Source: Verrucomicrobiota bacterium (GTDB taxonomy: Bacteria; Verrucomicrobiota; Verrucomicrobiia; Opitutales; Oceanipulchritudinaceae). From it: a stretch of 19,273 nucleotides of DNA. The notes below the pieces were generated by a model. It was not told where the DNA came from. It did no database searches and worked only from the letters and a program-made list of their open reading frames with translations. Numbering within the stretch: position 1 is the first letter of the stretch; every line of letters begins with the position of its first letter. The stretch covers positions 1 through 19,273 of the forward strand of contig JAAAOD010000220.1 of the NCBI GenBank assembly GCA_009908535.1, written 5' to 3'. The translations under genes and the position numbers were made by a program. Of the stretch, positions 1 to 7,503 are shown one piece after another.

Positions 1-2175
1 GCGGGTCAGGCCCTCCCCGGAACGGCTCAGCGGATAGGCGTCAAAGCCCGTTCCTTCCCCGACCCGGCCGACCTTGCGCCGCCCGTAGCCGAGCGGCAGC
101 GCCACCGTCCAGTCGTCCATTCCCGGAAGGATGTGCACGGGACCGCGCACCGTGATCCCGTCCACCGTCAGCTCGACGATGCGGGATTCCTCGCGGCCGC
201 GTTTGAAATTACTGCTCTTTTTCGCCACCCCGCCGATGAGGAAATCGCCGCTCTTCGTATCGAAGCCGAGATGGCCGGCAAGGGCCGGGCTGACGATGAC
301 GGCGTTGTCCCATGTCAGTTTTGTCATGGGGTCGGGACATTCCTGCAGCCAGCCGTTGTTGTTGTGGAAACCGTCGCCCACGGAAGGGTCCGGCAGCAGA
401 CGGATTTCCAGCTTCTCGGGACCGCTCTCGGGCGCGGCGAGCTCCGTACCGACAAAGCGTTCGCGCATCGTCGCGGGTCGCAGAGAAGAAGGGGTTGTTT
501 CGGCAAAGGCCGAGCCGGGAAGGAAGCCGGTGCTGAGCAGGCGCTGAAAGGCCTTTTCCCCTTCCCCGCTCCGGTCCATTTCCTTCCGGAAGGTTTCCAG
601 AACGAGGCCGTAAGGATCATTCACCGACATGCCCGCAAGCAGAGCGAGCAGCTCGAGTTCCTGCAGGGCGTCGAACAGCGGCAGGATCATCGGCTGCACC
701 GGAAGGTAGGTTCCGTCGAAGGCACGGCCGTCGCCCCACGATTCGAGGTAGTGCGCGGCGGCGATGTTCACCTGCGCCTCAAGGCTGGTCTCGTCGAAGT
801 AGTAACCGTAGCGGATGACCTGCGGGACCTTCTTCTGGAGGCGGGTCCATTCGAGATCGGCGGGCGCGTCGTAGGCGGGATTGCCGCCGAGGATGAGGAG
901 CGTCTCGACCGTTCCGTTTTCCATCTCCCCCGCGAGGGAGCGGATGGAAAGGTTCTCTTCCGCGGGCAGTTCCCGGTAGAGGACGGTTTCGCCGACCGCG
1001 CCCAGTTGTTCGTTGAGGAAGAATACCAGTTGCTGCGCTTCCTCGGGAAGATGCGATCCGGGGATAACGACGCTTGCGCCCTTGTTCCCGACGAGGTCGC
1101 GGGCGCATTCGGCCACCCATGACGGATCCATGGGGAGCCCTTTCGCCCGCGTCCGCAGAAATTCGGCCAGCCGCGCATCGCCGTTCGTTTGCTCGAGGAC
1201 CTCCGCGGCAAGCAGGGCGAGGAAAGCCGTCATTTTGGCCGTTCCGAGCCGGAGCCGGTGGTCGGCCATCGCGCCGGTGGTGGTGAAGACCGGCTCCACG
1301 GCATAGAGGCGGCTCATCTTCTTCGCCTCGTCCTTGTTTTTCACCTTGCGCGAGCGCGCAAAGGAGCGCGCCAGCGCGACGCTGTCCGGTTCGTTGTAGA
1401 GAAAGTCACTGTCGACGGCGAGGATCCGTTTCGCTTTTTCCGGGAGGTACTGCGGACGCAGCGGGCTGCCCCAGACCTCTTCGGCGGCGCGCTCGGGATT
1501 GCCCTGGTCCACGGCTTCGTACTCCGCCCATTGCAGGCGCGGGTACTTTTCCAGGATGGCCTGCTTGAGCCGGCGCCGGGTCGGCGAGCTTGAGGGCTGG
1601 GCGAGGACGGCCAGCCCCTGGCCGTTGGTGGGGCCGAATTTGGCTGCCACTTCAGCAAGAATGTCCTTCACGCGTTCCCGCTTGATGCGACGGTTGCCCT
1701 CGTAGGCCGAGGTCATGCGGTCCGGATCGTACAGGTTCAGCACCGATGCGGAAGCGAACCGGTCCACCGCCCCGCCGGTGGGAGCGAACTCCGGATTGCC
1801 TTCCACATGCGTGGGCCGGTGCTGATGCGTCTCTACGATGAGCGGCAGGTTGCCCCGTGGCGACGGGTAACTAGTGGTGAAATGGACCGGGATACCCGGG
1901 ATCGTCCCCTCCGGTTGCTGGCTGTAGGGCAGAATATACTGCTCCGGCCGGCGACACCCCGCGGCACCCGCGCCGGCCATCGCAAAGGAAGCCGCCATGA
2001 TTTTAAGGAAGTGCCGCCGGTTGACGCCTTCCGCTTCGGAAGCGCCTTCCGGAAACTCGCGGTGAAGCCATTCCTTGAAGGCAGGCTTCTCCATGAACTC
2101 GTCGAGGCTGCGCCAGTATTGACGGCCCGTGGCGGATTCCTTCTCCGGATTTGCTCTCTGTTCCTCTTCGTTCAT
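1..2175 (-). CDS. actB: Alternative Complex III subunit ActB (Fe-S/molybdopterin-oxidoreductase-like), 3' end outside window
   Basis: This is the first 725 codons of ActB, the large periplasmic subunit of the quinol-oxidising Alternative Complex III; the reading frame stays open to base 1. I read it codon by codon in several places. The N-terminus has the extension typical of TAT-translocated molybdopterin-like proteins (YWRSLDEF at about residues 20-27, EFPEGAS at about 40-46), then a twin-arginine signal (NRRHFLKIM, 52-60) and a lipobox-like GAAGC with Cys74. CRRPEQYILPYSQQPEG and IPGIPVHF follow, a recognisable ActB segment. The visible part is the molybdopterin-oxidoreductase-like domain, which in known complexes carries no cofactor; the C-terminal [Fe-S] domain should lie off the left edge. 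I chose the ATG at 2175 because it overlaps the actA stop as ATGA; an in-frame ATG at 2184 is possible. Family identity is secure, the lipid anchor is inferred. Confidence 0.9.
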   Translation of the reverse strand, partial: MNEEEQRANPEKESATGRQYWRSLDEFMEKPAFKEWLHREFPEGASEAEGVNRRHFLKIMAASFAMAGAGAAGCRRPEQYILPYSQQPEGTIPGIPVHFTTSYPSPRGNLPLIVETHQHRPTHVEGNPEFAPTGGAVDRFASASVLNLYDPDRMTSAYEGNRRIKRERVKDILAEVAAKFGPTNGQGLAVLAQPSSSPTRRRLKQAILEKYPRLQWAEYEAVDQGNPERAAEEVWGSPLRPQYLPEKAKRILAVDSDFLYNEPDSVALARSFARSRKVKNKDEAKKMSRLYAVEPVFTTTGAMADHRLRLGTAKMTAFLALLAAEVLEQTNGDARLAEFLRTRAKGLPMDPSWVAECARDLVGNKGASVVIPGSHLPEEAQQLVFFLNEQLGAVGETVLYRELPAEENLSIRSLAGEMENGTVETLLILGGNPAYDAPADLEWTRLQKKVPQVIRYGYYFDETSLEAQVNIAAAHYLESWGDGRAFDGTYLPVQPMILPLFDALQELELLALLAGMSVNDPYGLVLETFRKEMDRSGEGEKAFQRLLSTGFLPGSAFAETTPSSLRPATMRERFVGTELAAPESGPEKLEIRLLPDPSVGDGFHNNNGWLQECPDPMTKLTWDNAVIVSPALAGHLGFDTKSGDFLIGGVAKKSSNFKRGREESRIVELTVDGITVRGPVHILPGMDDWTVALPLGYGRRKVGRVGEGTGFDAYPLSRSGEGLTR

Positions 2176-2825
2176 CGGTGGCATCCCGAACAGCTTTGCG
2201 GGGGATTCACATTCCAGTTGACAACGGCATCCCTCGCCCACTCCGCGTGCGCTTCCGCCTGGTCCGGTTCCCAGTTCAAATTGTAGACTTCCTCGAGCGG
2301 CCGGATCGATTCCTCCGGATTGCGGTGACACTCGAGACAAAAGGCCATGGACAGCGGTTCCGCGTGGTAGACCACTTCCATCTCATTGATGTTGCCATGG
2401 CACTCCACGCAGCTGATACCGCGGTTCACGTGCACGGCATGGTTGAAGTAAACGTAGTCCGGCACTTTATGGATACGGACCCACTCGACCGGTTCGCCGC
2501 TTTCATAGCTCGCCCGGATGGGCGCAAGTTGCGGGCTGTCCGATTTCACCTGGCTGTGGCAGTTCATACAGGTTTCCGCGTCGGGAACGTTGGCATGGCC
2601 GCTCTCGTCCACGTAAGTGTGACAGTAGCGGCAGTCGATCCCGAGTTGTTCCGCGTGCAGGTAATGATTGTAGGCCACCGGCTGCTTCGGCGCGTAGCCC
2701 ACCCGGGTATATTTCGGGGTGAAGTAATAGGTCACCCCCGCGACAACGGTGACCCCGAGAACGAGAAACACCGTGATCACTTTCAACGGAACCGTGTTGG
2801 ACCCTTTGGGAAAGAGATTTGCCAT
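2172..2825 (-). CDS. actA: Alternative Complex III pentaheme cytochrome c subunit ActA
   Basis: ActA is the multiheme c-type cytochrome of Alternative Complex III, facing the periplasm and passing electrons from quinol oxidation to downstream carriers or oxidases. The 217-residue protein has one N-terminal membrane anchor (about residues 13-35) followed by exactly five CXXCH heme-binding motifs: CRYCH (65-69), CMNCH (86-90), CVECH (139-143), CLECH (163-167) and CSGCH (212-216). The last heme motif sits one residue from the C-terminus. It also carries several extra histidines suitable as axial ligands. The start at 2825 is supported by a GGAGG sequence 11 bases upstream that lies inside the end of the preceding small gene. 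The stop overlaps the actB start (ATGA), so the two are probably translationally coupled. Confidence 0.93.
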   Translation of the reverse strand: MANLFPKGSNTVPLKVITVFLVLGVTVVAGVTYYFTPKYTRVGYAPKQPVAYNHYLHAEQLGIDCRYCHTYVDESGHANVPDAETCMNCHSQVKSDSPQLAPIRASYESGEPVEWVRIHKVPDYVYFNHAVHVNRGISCVECHGNINEMEVVYHAEPLSMAFCLECHRNPEESIRPLEEVYNLNWEPDQAEAHAEWARDAVVNWNVNPPQSCSGCHR

Positions 2826-2831
2826 GACCCG

Positions 2832-3035
2832 CTATTCCTCCAGGTTCGCGCTCGTGTACCGGGGCTGTGAGCACGGAACCGCCCGCGGCGCCGGTTGTAC
2901 CCGTCCGGCCGGGGTCACGGTCTTTTCCCGCTTTTCCGGGAAGGCCCGGGCCCTCTTGCCGACCCCGAAGAGTCCGGCAAGAACAACGCCCGCGCTCAGG
3001 AGGAATCCTTTGCGAGACAGGTTCTCTTCAGCCAT
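2832..3035 (-). CDS. Small exported protein at the head of the ACIII operon, function unknown
   Basis: I do not recognise a family for this 67-residue protein. It begins with a signal-like segment: SRKGFL (about residues 7-12, a TAT-like RK motif), a hydrophobic stretch to about residue 25, then GKRARAF, where ARA would fit a signal peptidase site. The mature part would be only about 36-40 residues, polar and proline-rich, with a single Cys near residue 55. The codons are mostly G/C in third position like the neighbours. Its stop is only six bases before the actA ATG, and its last sense codons contain actA's GGAGG ribosome binding site, which argues for a translated leader gene. It could be a small accessory or assembly subunit of ACIII, or an open frame that merely precedes actA. 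No strong ribosome binding site precedes its own ATG. Confidence 0.6.
   Translation of the reverse strand: MAEENLSRKGFLLSAGVVLAGLFGVGKRARAFPEKREKTVTPAGRVQPAPRAVPCSQPRYTSANLEE
2837..2841 (-). promoter_or_regulatory. Ribosome binding site of actA, embedded in the upstream small gene
   Basis: On the minus strand GGAGG (within CTGGAGGAATAG) lies 11 bases before the actA ATG and overlaps the last Glu codons of the 67-residue gene. Most genes here have no clear Shine-Dalgarno sequence, so this one stands out and suggests translational coupling. Confidence 0.6.
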
Positions 3036-3244
3036 TTTGTTGTAGCAGCAAATTCGTGGAGTTGTTCAGCGTCGTTGTTGTCGGTACAGGAACCGCACAC
3101 ACTGGAGGGGGGCCTTTCGGCAGAATAGGCAGCACTACGGCTTTTCTCATGTGCGAAGGCAACAGAAAATTCCGCGTTTCGCGCCTCCGCAAAGCAGCTT
3201 TCCGGGAAATTTGACGATTTCCTAATACACTCCATCAAAAATCC
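3036..3244. other. Intergenic region upstream of the ACIII operon
   Basis: These 209 bases separate the P1B ATPase stop from the ACIII operon. The stretch is less GC-rich than the surrounding genes and has no convincing protein-coding frame. It is the natural place for the ACIII promoter. I could not find a convincing -35/-10 pair, nor a hairpin with a T-tract that would terminate the ATPase transcript. Confidence 0.5.
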
Positions 3245-5221
3245 TTATTCCATGGCGCTGCCGGCCGCGCGCATCGCCCGGGCGGAGACCAGAACCGAGG
3301 AAGCGACCATAAGCAAAGCGGCGACAACGGGATGCAACACACCGGCGGCGGCCAGCCCCATGCCGATGACATTGTAGGCAAGGGCAAAGCGCAAATTGCC
3401 GCGGAGACCGTTCCGCAAGTGCCGTGCTTTTCGGATGGCGGCGGGCAGCGCGGTGATGCGCTCATTGAGCAGAATGCCGTCGGCGAAGGCCGTTGTCAGC
3501 TCAGTTCCGGACTCGACGGCAATGCTGGCATCGGCCGCCTCCATGGCCATGAGGTCATTGACGCCGTCTCCGACGAAGAGGCAACGCTTGCCGTCCCGCA
3601 CGAGTTCCCGGACCGCGGACGCCTTCGCCTGCGGGGAGAGGGAGTCCTCGACGGTCACCCCGCCAATCGCGCCATGGGCGGGCTCGGGATCTCCACTGAG
3701 AATGCGGCAGGAACAACCGAGTTCCCTCAGGGCGAGGACCACGCCTTCCGCCTCGGCATGAAGCTTTTCGCGCAGGCCGAGGCGGCCGGCGAAGATGCCG
3801 TCCTCGGCGAGAAAAATCCATTTGATTCCGCCGCCGGAGATGCCGGCGGGGAAAGGGGCCTCCCCCTCCACTCCGACCCTGCCGAGCAGATCCGGCTCCC
3901 CGAGGACCAGGTGATGACCGTCCACGGTTCCGCGTAATCCCTTCCCGGGGACCACTTCCACCTTCTCGACCCTCTCCACCCCGGTCGCCCTCCCCGCGAG
4001 CGCCGCGCTGACCGGATGATGACTGTGGCGGGCCATGGCCCCGACTCTGGCAAGAAGGTCGCTCCGGTCTGTGCCCACGGGCCGCAGCTCGCCTTCCTCT
4101 GTTTCCATGGCGAAGCCGCTGAGTGTTCCCGTTTTGTCGAAGACGACGACGTCCGCCTGGGCAAGGGTGTCCAGAAGATGGCCGTTGCGGCCGACGAGAC
4201 CGCGCTGGCCGAGGTAAAAGAGGCCCGCCCAGACGCCCGTCGGCATGGCCAGCCCGAGTGCACAGGGACAGGCGACAAGAAGGACCGCCATGGCGTTGAA
4301 AAGGGCCTCCCAGGGAGAGACGGCGGCAAGCGTCCACCCGGCGAAGGTCAGCACCGCGACCGCGGAAACCACCGGAACAAAGAAGCGCATGAGTCGGTCC
4401 GCATCCTCCTGCAGGCGCGAAGGCCGTTCCCGCGCCGTCTCGAGCGCGGCCAGGATACGGTCGATCTCGCGGTTCCGCGGCGGATCGGGGCGCAGCCTGA
4501 AATCGCCGTCGACCGACCACGTCCCCGCGCGCAGGGAATCCCCTGCCTTCTTCCGCACCGGTCCCGGTTCGCCGGTGAGGGAGGTTTCGCGGACGTAGCC
4601 GGAGCCCTCCTCGATCCTGCCATCGACGGGAATGGCTTCGCCCGGCCGGACGAGGACGCGGTCCCGCACCGACACTTCCCCCACCGGCAAACGTACCGGC
4701 GAGGGCTTCCGCTCCACCGTCGCGGTATCGAAGGCCTCCCGGAAGGCGGCCACCGCCTTGCCCACCTTCCCGCGCTGCATCGCACTGATCTGCTTGCCGA
4801 TCGCGTAGACGCTCAGCACGATCGCCACCACCTCGTAGTAGACGCTGCCCGCGCCGCGGAAGGTGGAAATGAGGGAGCCGCAGAAGGCACCCGCCGCACT
4901 AAGGACAAACAAGGCCTCCACCGTGATGTCCCACCGGCGCACCGCGTTGAAGGTCTGCCGCAGGAGCGGACCCCCCAGCAGCGCGACCACGCCCAGGGTC
5001 GAGGCAATGAGCGCACCATGGAGGAGCCAGTACCAGAGCGTGTCCATCCCCGGCGCCTCCCCGGCCGCGAGCGCGTTGTTGTACCCAAGCCCGAAAACCA
5101 TGCTTTGTCCGGCAAGGGCGAGGGACAATCCAACCCGCAGGCCAAAACCGGATAAATTACGCGCCGGATCGGGATTCCCGCAGCTACCGTCCTGTTCGGT
5201 CTTGCTTTGCGCCCTCATCAT
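3245..5221 (-). CDS. P1B-type heavy-metal (probably copper) translocating ATPase lacking an N-terminal HMA domain
   Basis: This is an integral membrane metal-export P-type ATPase. Eight hydrophobic segments fit the P1B layout. Visible motifs are SLTGEP (actuator domain), CPC in ACPCALG (residues 318-320, transmembrane metal site), DKTGT with the phosphorylated Asp at 362, HSHHP (the HP motif of the nucleotide domain) and GDGVND (551-556). CPC points to Cu(I)-like soft metals. The context of respiratory genes makes a FixI/CcoI role, supplying copper for oxidase assembly, plausible but unproven, so I give no symbol. I chose the tandem ATGs at 5221/5218. The frame stays open upstream to 5542, but that part is antisense to another gene and has no transporter features. 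With this start the protein is 658 residues, and only about 30 residues precede the first membrane segment, so the usual CXXC metal-binding domain is missing. Confidence 0.87.
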   Translation of the reverse strand: MMRAQSKTEQDGSCGNPDPARNLSGFGLRVGLSLALAGQSMVFGLGYNNALAAGEAPGMDTLWYWLLHGALIASTLGVVALLGGPLLRQTFNAVRRWDITVEALFVLSAAGAFCGSLISTFRGAGSVYYEVVAIVLSVYAIGKQISAMQRGKVGKAVAAFREAFDTATVERKPSPVRLPVGEVSVRDRVLVRPGEAIPVDGRIEEGSGYVRETSLTGEPGPVRKKAGDSLRAGTWSVDGDFRLRPDPPRNREIDRILAALETARERPSRLQEDADRLMRFFVPVVSAVAVLTFAGWTLAAVSPWEALFNAMAVLLVACPCALGLAMPTGVWAGLFYLGQRGLVGRNGHLLDTLAQADVVVFDKTGTLSGFAMETEEGELRPVGTDRSDLLARVGAMARHSHHPVSAALAGRATGVERVEKVEVVPGKGLRGTVDGHHLVLGEPDLLGRVGVEGEAPFPAGISGGGIKWIFLAEDGIFAGRLGLREKLHAEAEGVVLALRELGCSCRILSGDPEPAHGAIGGVTVEDSLSPQAKASAVRELVRDGKRCLFVGDGVNDLMAMEAADASIAVESGTELTTAFADGILLNERITALPAAIRKARHLRNGLRGNLRFALAYNVIGMGLAAAGVLHPVVAALLMVASSVLVSARAMRAAGSAME

Positions 5222-5239
5222 CGGACAAACCTTGCCGGC

Positions 5240-5689
5240 ATGGTTCTGGAAAGGCAAATCCGCGACCTCGTCGAGCGCAAGGCCGGCGGCTCCGCTTCCC
5301 TCAAGCCCGCATGGGAAAAGGCCCTCGAGCCGCTGCGGGGGCTGCCGTTCCGGGAGCTGCCCCCGGAAGCGGCCTGTTTTCGCAGTCCGCAGAACGCCGC
5401 CCGGTTTCTCCAGCAACTCGGACAGACGCCCGACCCGGTGGCCGCACTGCGGGAGCTGCGCGGGGCGGTGGATGATTCCGAGGCGTCCATGCACGACTGG
5501 ATCCAGGCCGTGGAGGCTTTTTATGATTACCTGCATGGTCACCAGCGCACCCCCTCATGGAGGGGGACCCTCGGCTACCTTGACTGCTGCCTGAGCGCAT
5601 GGCGTTCGGACGCCGGCTATGGCAGCTTTCCCGAGACCGTGGCCGGGATGCTCGACACCTACGGCTATGCCGGCGAGGACGGGGCCTGA
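5240..5689 (+). CDS. Conserved-looking hypothetical protein
   Basis: A 149-residue soluble protein that I do not recognise. It begins MVLERQIRDLVERK and is rich in Leu, Ala, Arg and Glu, probably mainly helical, with no signal peptide, membrane segment or metal motif. The DWIQAVEAFYDYLHG region and the C-terminal YGYAGEDGA tail look like genuine protein. Third codon positions are strongly G/C, matching the real genes here, which supports this strand over the antisense frame that extends the ATPase. A TTG at 5207 could start it earlier, but that would overlap the divergent ATPase start. Its stop is two bases from the convergent DoxX stop. Confidence 0.7.
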   Translation: MVLERQIRDLVERKAGGSASLKPAWEKALEPLRGLPFRELPPEAACFRSPQNAARFLQQLGQTPDPVAALRELRGAVDDSEASMHDWIQAVEAFYDYLHGHQRTPSWRGTLGYLDCCLSAWRSDAGYGSFPETVAGMLDTYGYAGEDGA

Positions 5690-5691
5690 AA

Positions 5692-6132
5692 TTATTCGTC
5701 CCGGATAAGGGCCAGGCGCCCGGATCCCGTGAAAAACAGCCCGGTGAGGACGCAGGCCATCACGAGGGGATACCCGAACTGGGTCAGGTCCATCCCGTGG
5801 TCCTCGATCTTCACGAGGGTGGCCACCACCATGGTGAAAAAGAGAAGGAAGAGCGCGGGCCGAAACAGAAGGCCGAGGATCAGCAAGGCCCCACAGACCA
5901 GTTCCGTGCCCGCCGCCATCACGCCGAAGAAAAAGGAGGCCGCATTCATCGAGCCGACTTCGAGGCCGATCACGTCGATCCGCGAACCCACCTTGGCCAG
6001 CACAGCTTTCCCCGCCTCCAGTTTGTTCCAGCCGGCGAGGATGAAAATGACCCCGAGGGCGATCCGGATAACGAGAAGGCCAAAGGCTGGTTTGTGAAAA
6101 AGGGCATTCAGGCTTTGAAGGGTGGCTCTCAT
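5692..6132 (-). CDS. DoxX family membrane protein
   Basis: A 146-residue four-helix membrane protein of the DoxX/DoxD-like superfamily. The first helix carries the family pattern LLVIRIALGVIFILAGWNKL (about residues 19-38). Later helices include FFFGVMAAGTELVCGALLIL and a FLLFFTMVVATLVKI segment. DoxX-like proteins are linked in various bacteria to quinone-related redox chemistry or thiol stress, but the family is functionally diverse and nothing here fixes the substrate. I chose the ATG at 6132 (MRATLQSL) rather than one 60 bases upstream, because the extra residues look non-native and would run into the divergent gene's leader. It ends two bases from the convergent hypothetical gene. Confidence 0.82.
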   Translation of the reverse strand: MRATLQSLNALFHKPAFGLLVIRIALGVIFILAGWNKLEAGKAVLAKVGSRIDVIGLEVGSMNAASFFFGVMAAGTELVCGALLILGLLFRPALFLLFFTMVVATLVKIEDHGMDLTQFGYPLVMACVLTGLFFTGSGRLALIRDE

Positions 6133-6179
6133 ACGATACCAAGAAAGGGCAACCTCGCTGAAAGCCAAGACCAACCCAT

Positions 6180-7220
6180 ATGATTTCTCCAAAAACCGCC
6201 GCCGCCGCCGAGAGGGGCATCCGTATTGTCGGACAGGGCCTCTGCGGGAGCCTGCTCGCCCTTGCCCTTGAAGAGCGGGGCGTTCCCTTTCTCGTCGAGG
6301 ACACCCCGCTTCCCGGCGAGGCCAGCGCGGTGGCCCCGGGCATCGTCAATCCGCTCGCCGGTCGCAGATTGAAGCCCCCGGAGAACATCAAGGACCTTCT
6401 CGCCTCCCTGCACAGGACCCGCGAACGCCTGCACCAAATTTTCGCGAGCGATTTCTGGCACGCCTCTCCCATCCTCCGCCTGTTTTTCGATGATCCGCAG
6501 ATCGAACGGTACCGCGAAATGCTCGCCGGGCCCGGCTCGCAGTTCGTCGAGGAACGCTTTCCGGAAAATCACTTTCCCTACCTGAACGATCACTTCGGCA
6601 GTTTCCTGACCAGGGAGGGCGGCTGGATGGACCTCCCCGAATTGAAATCCGCCGTCCGCCAATGGCTGTGCCAAACCGGGCGGCTCGCGGAAACCGTCGC
6701 CGATCCCCGGACCGCCGAACCGGACGGACGCCTGCGGGTGTTCTGCGAAGGTTGGCGCTTCGCCGAGAACCCGCTCTGGAATTGGCTCCCGCACAATCCC
6801 GCGCGCGGGGAGATGTTGATCATCGAGTTCGGCACGGAGCTGCCCCGGGACCACATTTTTAACCAGACCTGCTGGGCGCAGCCCCTGCCCGACGGAAAGT
6901 GGCGCATCGGGGCTACTTACGCATGGGACGATTTCACCGGCGCCCCCTCCGTCCGGGCGGCGGAAGACCTTCAGGAGCGGTTGCGCCTCCTCACCCCGGT
7001 CCCCTTTACCGTGAAGGACCAGGTTGCCGGCGTCCGCCCCATTCTCGAGGACTACAAACCGGTCCTCGGGTTTCATCCCGATAACCCCGTCGAGGGCGTC
7101 CTCAATGCCATGGGCTCCAAAGGCGTCCTGCAGACGCCGTCCGCGGTCGAGGCCTTCGCCGCCCACCTCTTCGACGGCAAGGAGCTGCCACCGGCATGGG
7201 CGATCGACCGGTTCGCCTGA
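6180..7220 (+). CDS. FAD-dependent oxidoreductase (DAO family)
   Basis: A 346-residue soluble flavoprotein of the D-amino-acid oxidase (DAO) fold group. The dinucleotide-binding motif is near the N-terminus: IRIVGQGLCGSLLALAL (about residues 14-30), a GxGxxG-type turn followed by an acidic residue at the end of the second strand (FLVED). GIVNPLAGRR is typical of this group near the isoalloxazine. The C-terminal part (GVRPILEDYKPVLGFHP, then NAMGSKGVLQTPSAVEAF) resembles the FAD-closing motif of glycine-oxidase and MnmC-like proteins. The substrate cannot be read from the sequence; amines or amino acids are the usual class. The gene diverges from doxX with only 47 bases between the two ATGs, so both promoters must be short or lie inside the other gene. 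Confidence 0.8.
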   Translation: MISPKTAAAAERGIRIVGQGLCGSLLALALEERGVPFLVEDTPLPGEASAVAPGIVNPLAGRRLKPPENIKDLLASLHRTRERLHQIFASDFWHASPILRLFFDDPQIERYREMLAGPGSQFVEERFPENHFPYLNDHFGSFLTREGGWMDLPELKSAVRQWLCQTGRLAETVADPRTAEPDGRLRVFCEGWRFAENPLWNWLPHNPARGEMLIIEFGTELPRDHIFNQTCWAQPLPDGKWRIGATYAWDDFTGAPSVRAAEDLQERLRLLTPVPFTVKDQVAGVRPILEDYKPVLGFHPDNPVEGVLNAMGSKGVLQTPSAVEAFAAHLFDGKELPPAWAIDRFA

Positions 7221-7251
7221 CGGCGGGAACCGCGGCGCGTTTCCGCACGAT

Positions 7252-7503
7252 TCACTCCCTCCATCGTGCGTACAGGCGCCGCACGAGGCGGAGGTCCTCT
7301 GGATAGACCTTCCCGCGGCGCAGATTGCGCTCCATCTGCGCGAGCAGCTCCTCCCAGTCCTCTGTCTCCGGCTCGTAGGGCTCGCGCGGCTCGAAGCGGC
7401 GGCGGTGCACCTGCCAGGCGGCCTTTTCCTTCACAAGCTTGAACTCGATCTGGATGCGCTTGCCCTCTTCGTCGCGACGCTGCCAGGAAAGGGAACAGGT
7501 CAT
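7252..7503 (-). CDS. Hypothetical protein coupled to pyrF
   Basis: An 83-residue protein, MTCSLSWQRRDEEGKRIQI at the start, rich in Arg and Glu, with no membrane segment or signal. I do not recognise its family. The first half alternates like a small beta-sheet domain (IQIEFKLV, AAWQVHRRRF). The second half is helical and strongly charged (EDWEELLAQMERNLRRGK to LVRRLYARWRE). I chose the ATG at 7503 because it overlaps the pyrF TGA as ATGA; the same frame continues upstream but is then only the antiphase of pyrF. The coupling makes it very likely to be translated after pyrF, although there is no functional hint beyond that. Confidence 0.72.
   Translation of the reverse strand: MTCSLSWQRRDEEGKRIQIEFKLVKEKAAWQVHRRRFEPREPYEPETEDWEELLAQMERNLRRGKVYPEDLRLVRRLYARWRE

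Noticed and set aside
133..1122. A 329-codon plus-strand open frame at the left edge
   Set aside because: It is opposite to actB, which I could follow in frame to base 1. There is no motif in the plus-strand product.
2996..3238. An 80-codon minus-strand open frame in the gap before the ACIII operon
   Set aside because: It overlaps the exported small gene in another frame, and its translation has no domain or signal.
4016..5155. A 379-codon plus-strand open frame opposite the P-type ATPase
   Set aside because: It is antisense to the DKTGT/CPC core of the ATPase and is rich in His/Arg/Gly in the manner of shadow frames.
5222..5542. N-terminal extension of the P-type ATPase to 5542
   Set aside because: It would add 107 residues without transporter or metal-binding character and runs antisense to a gene with better codon bias.
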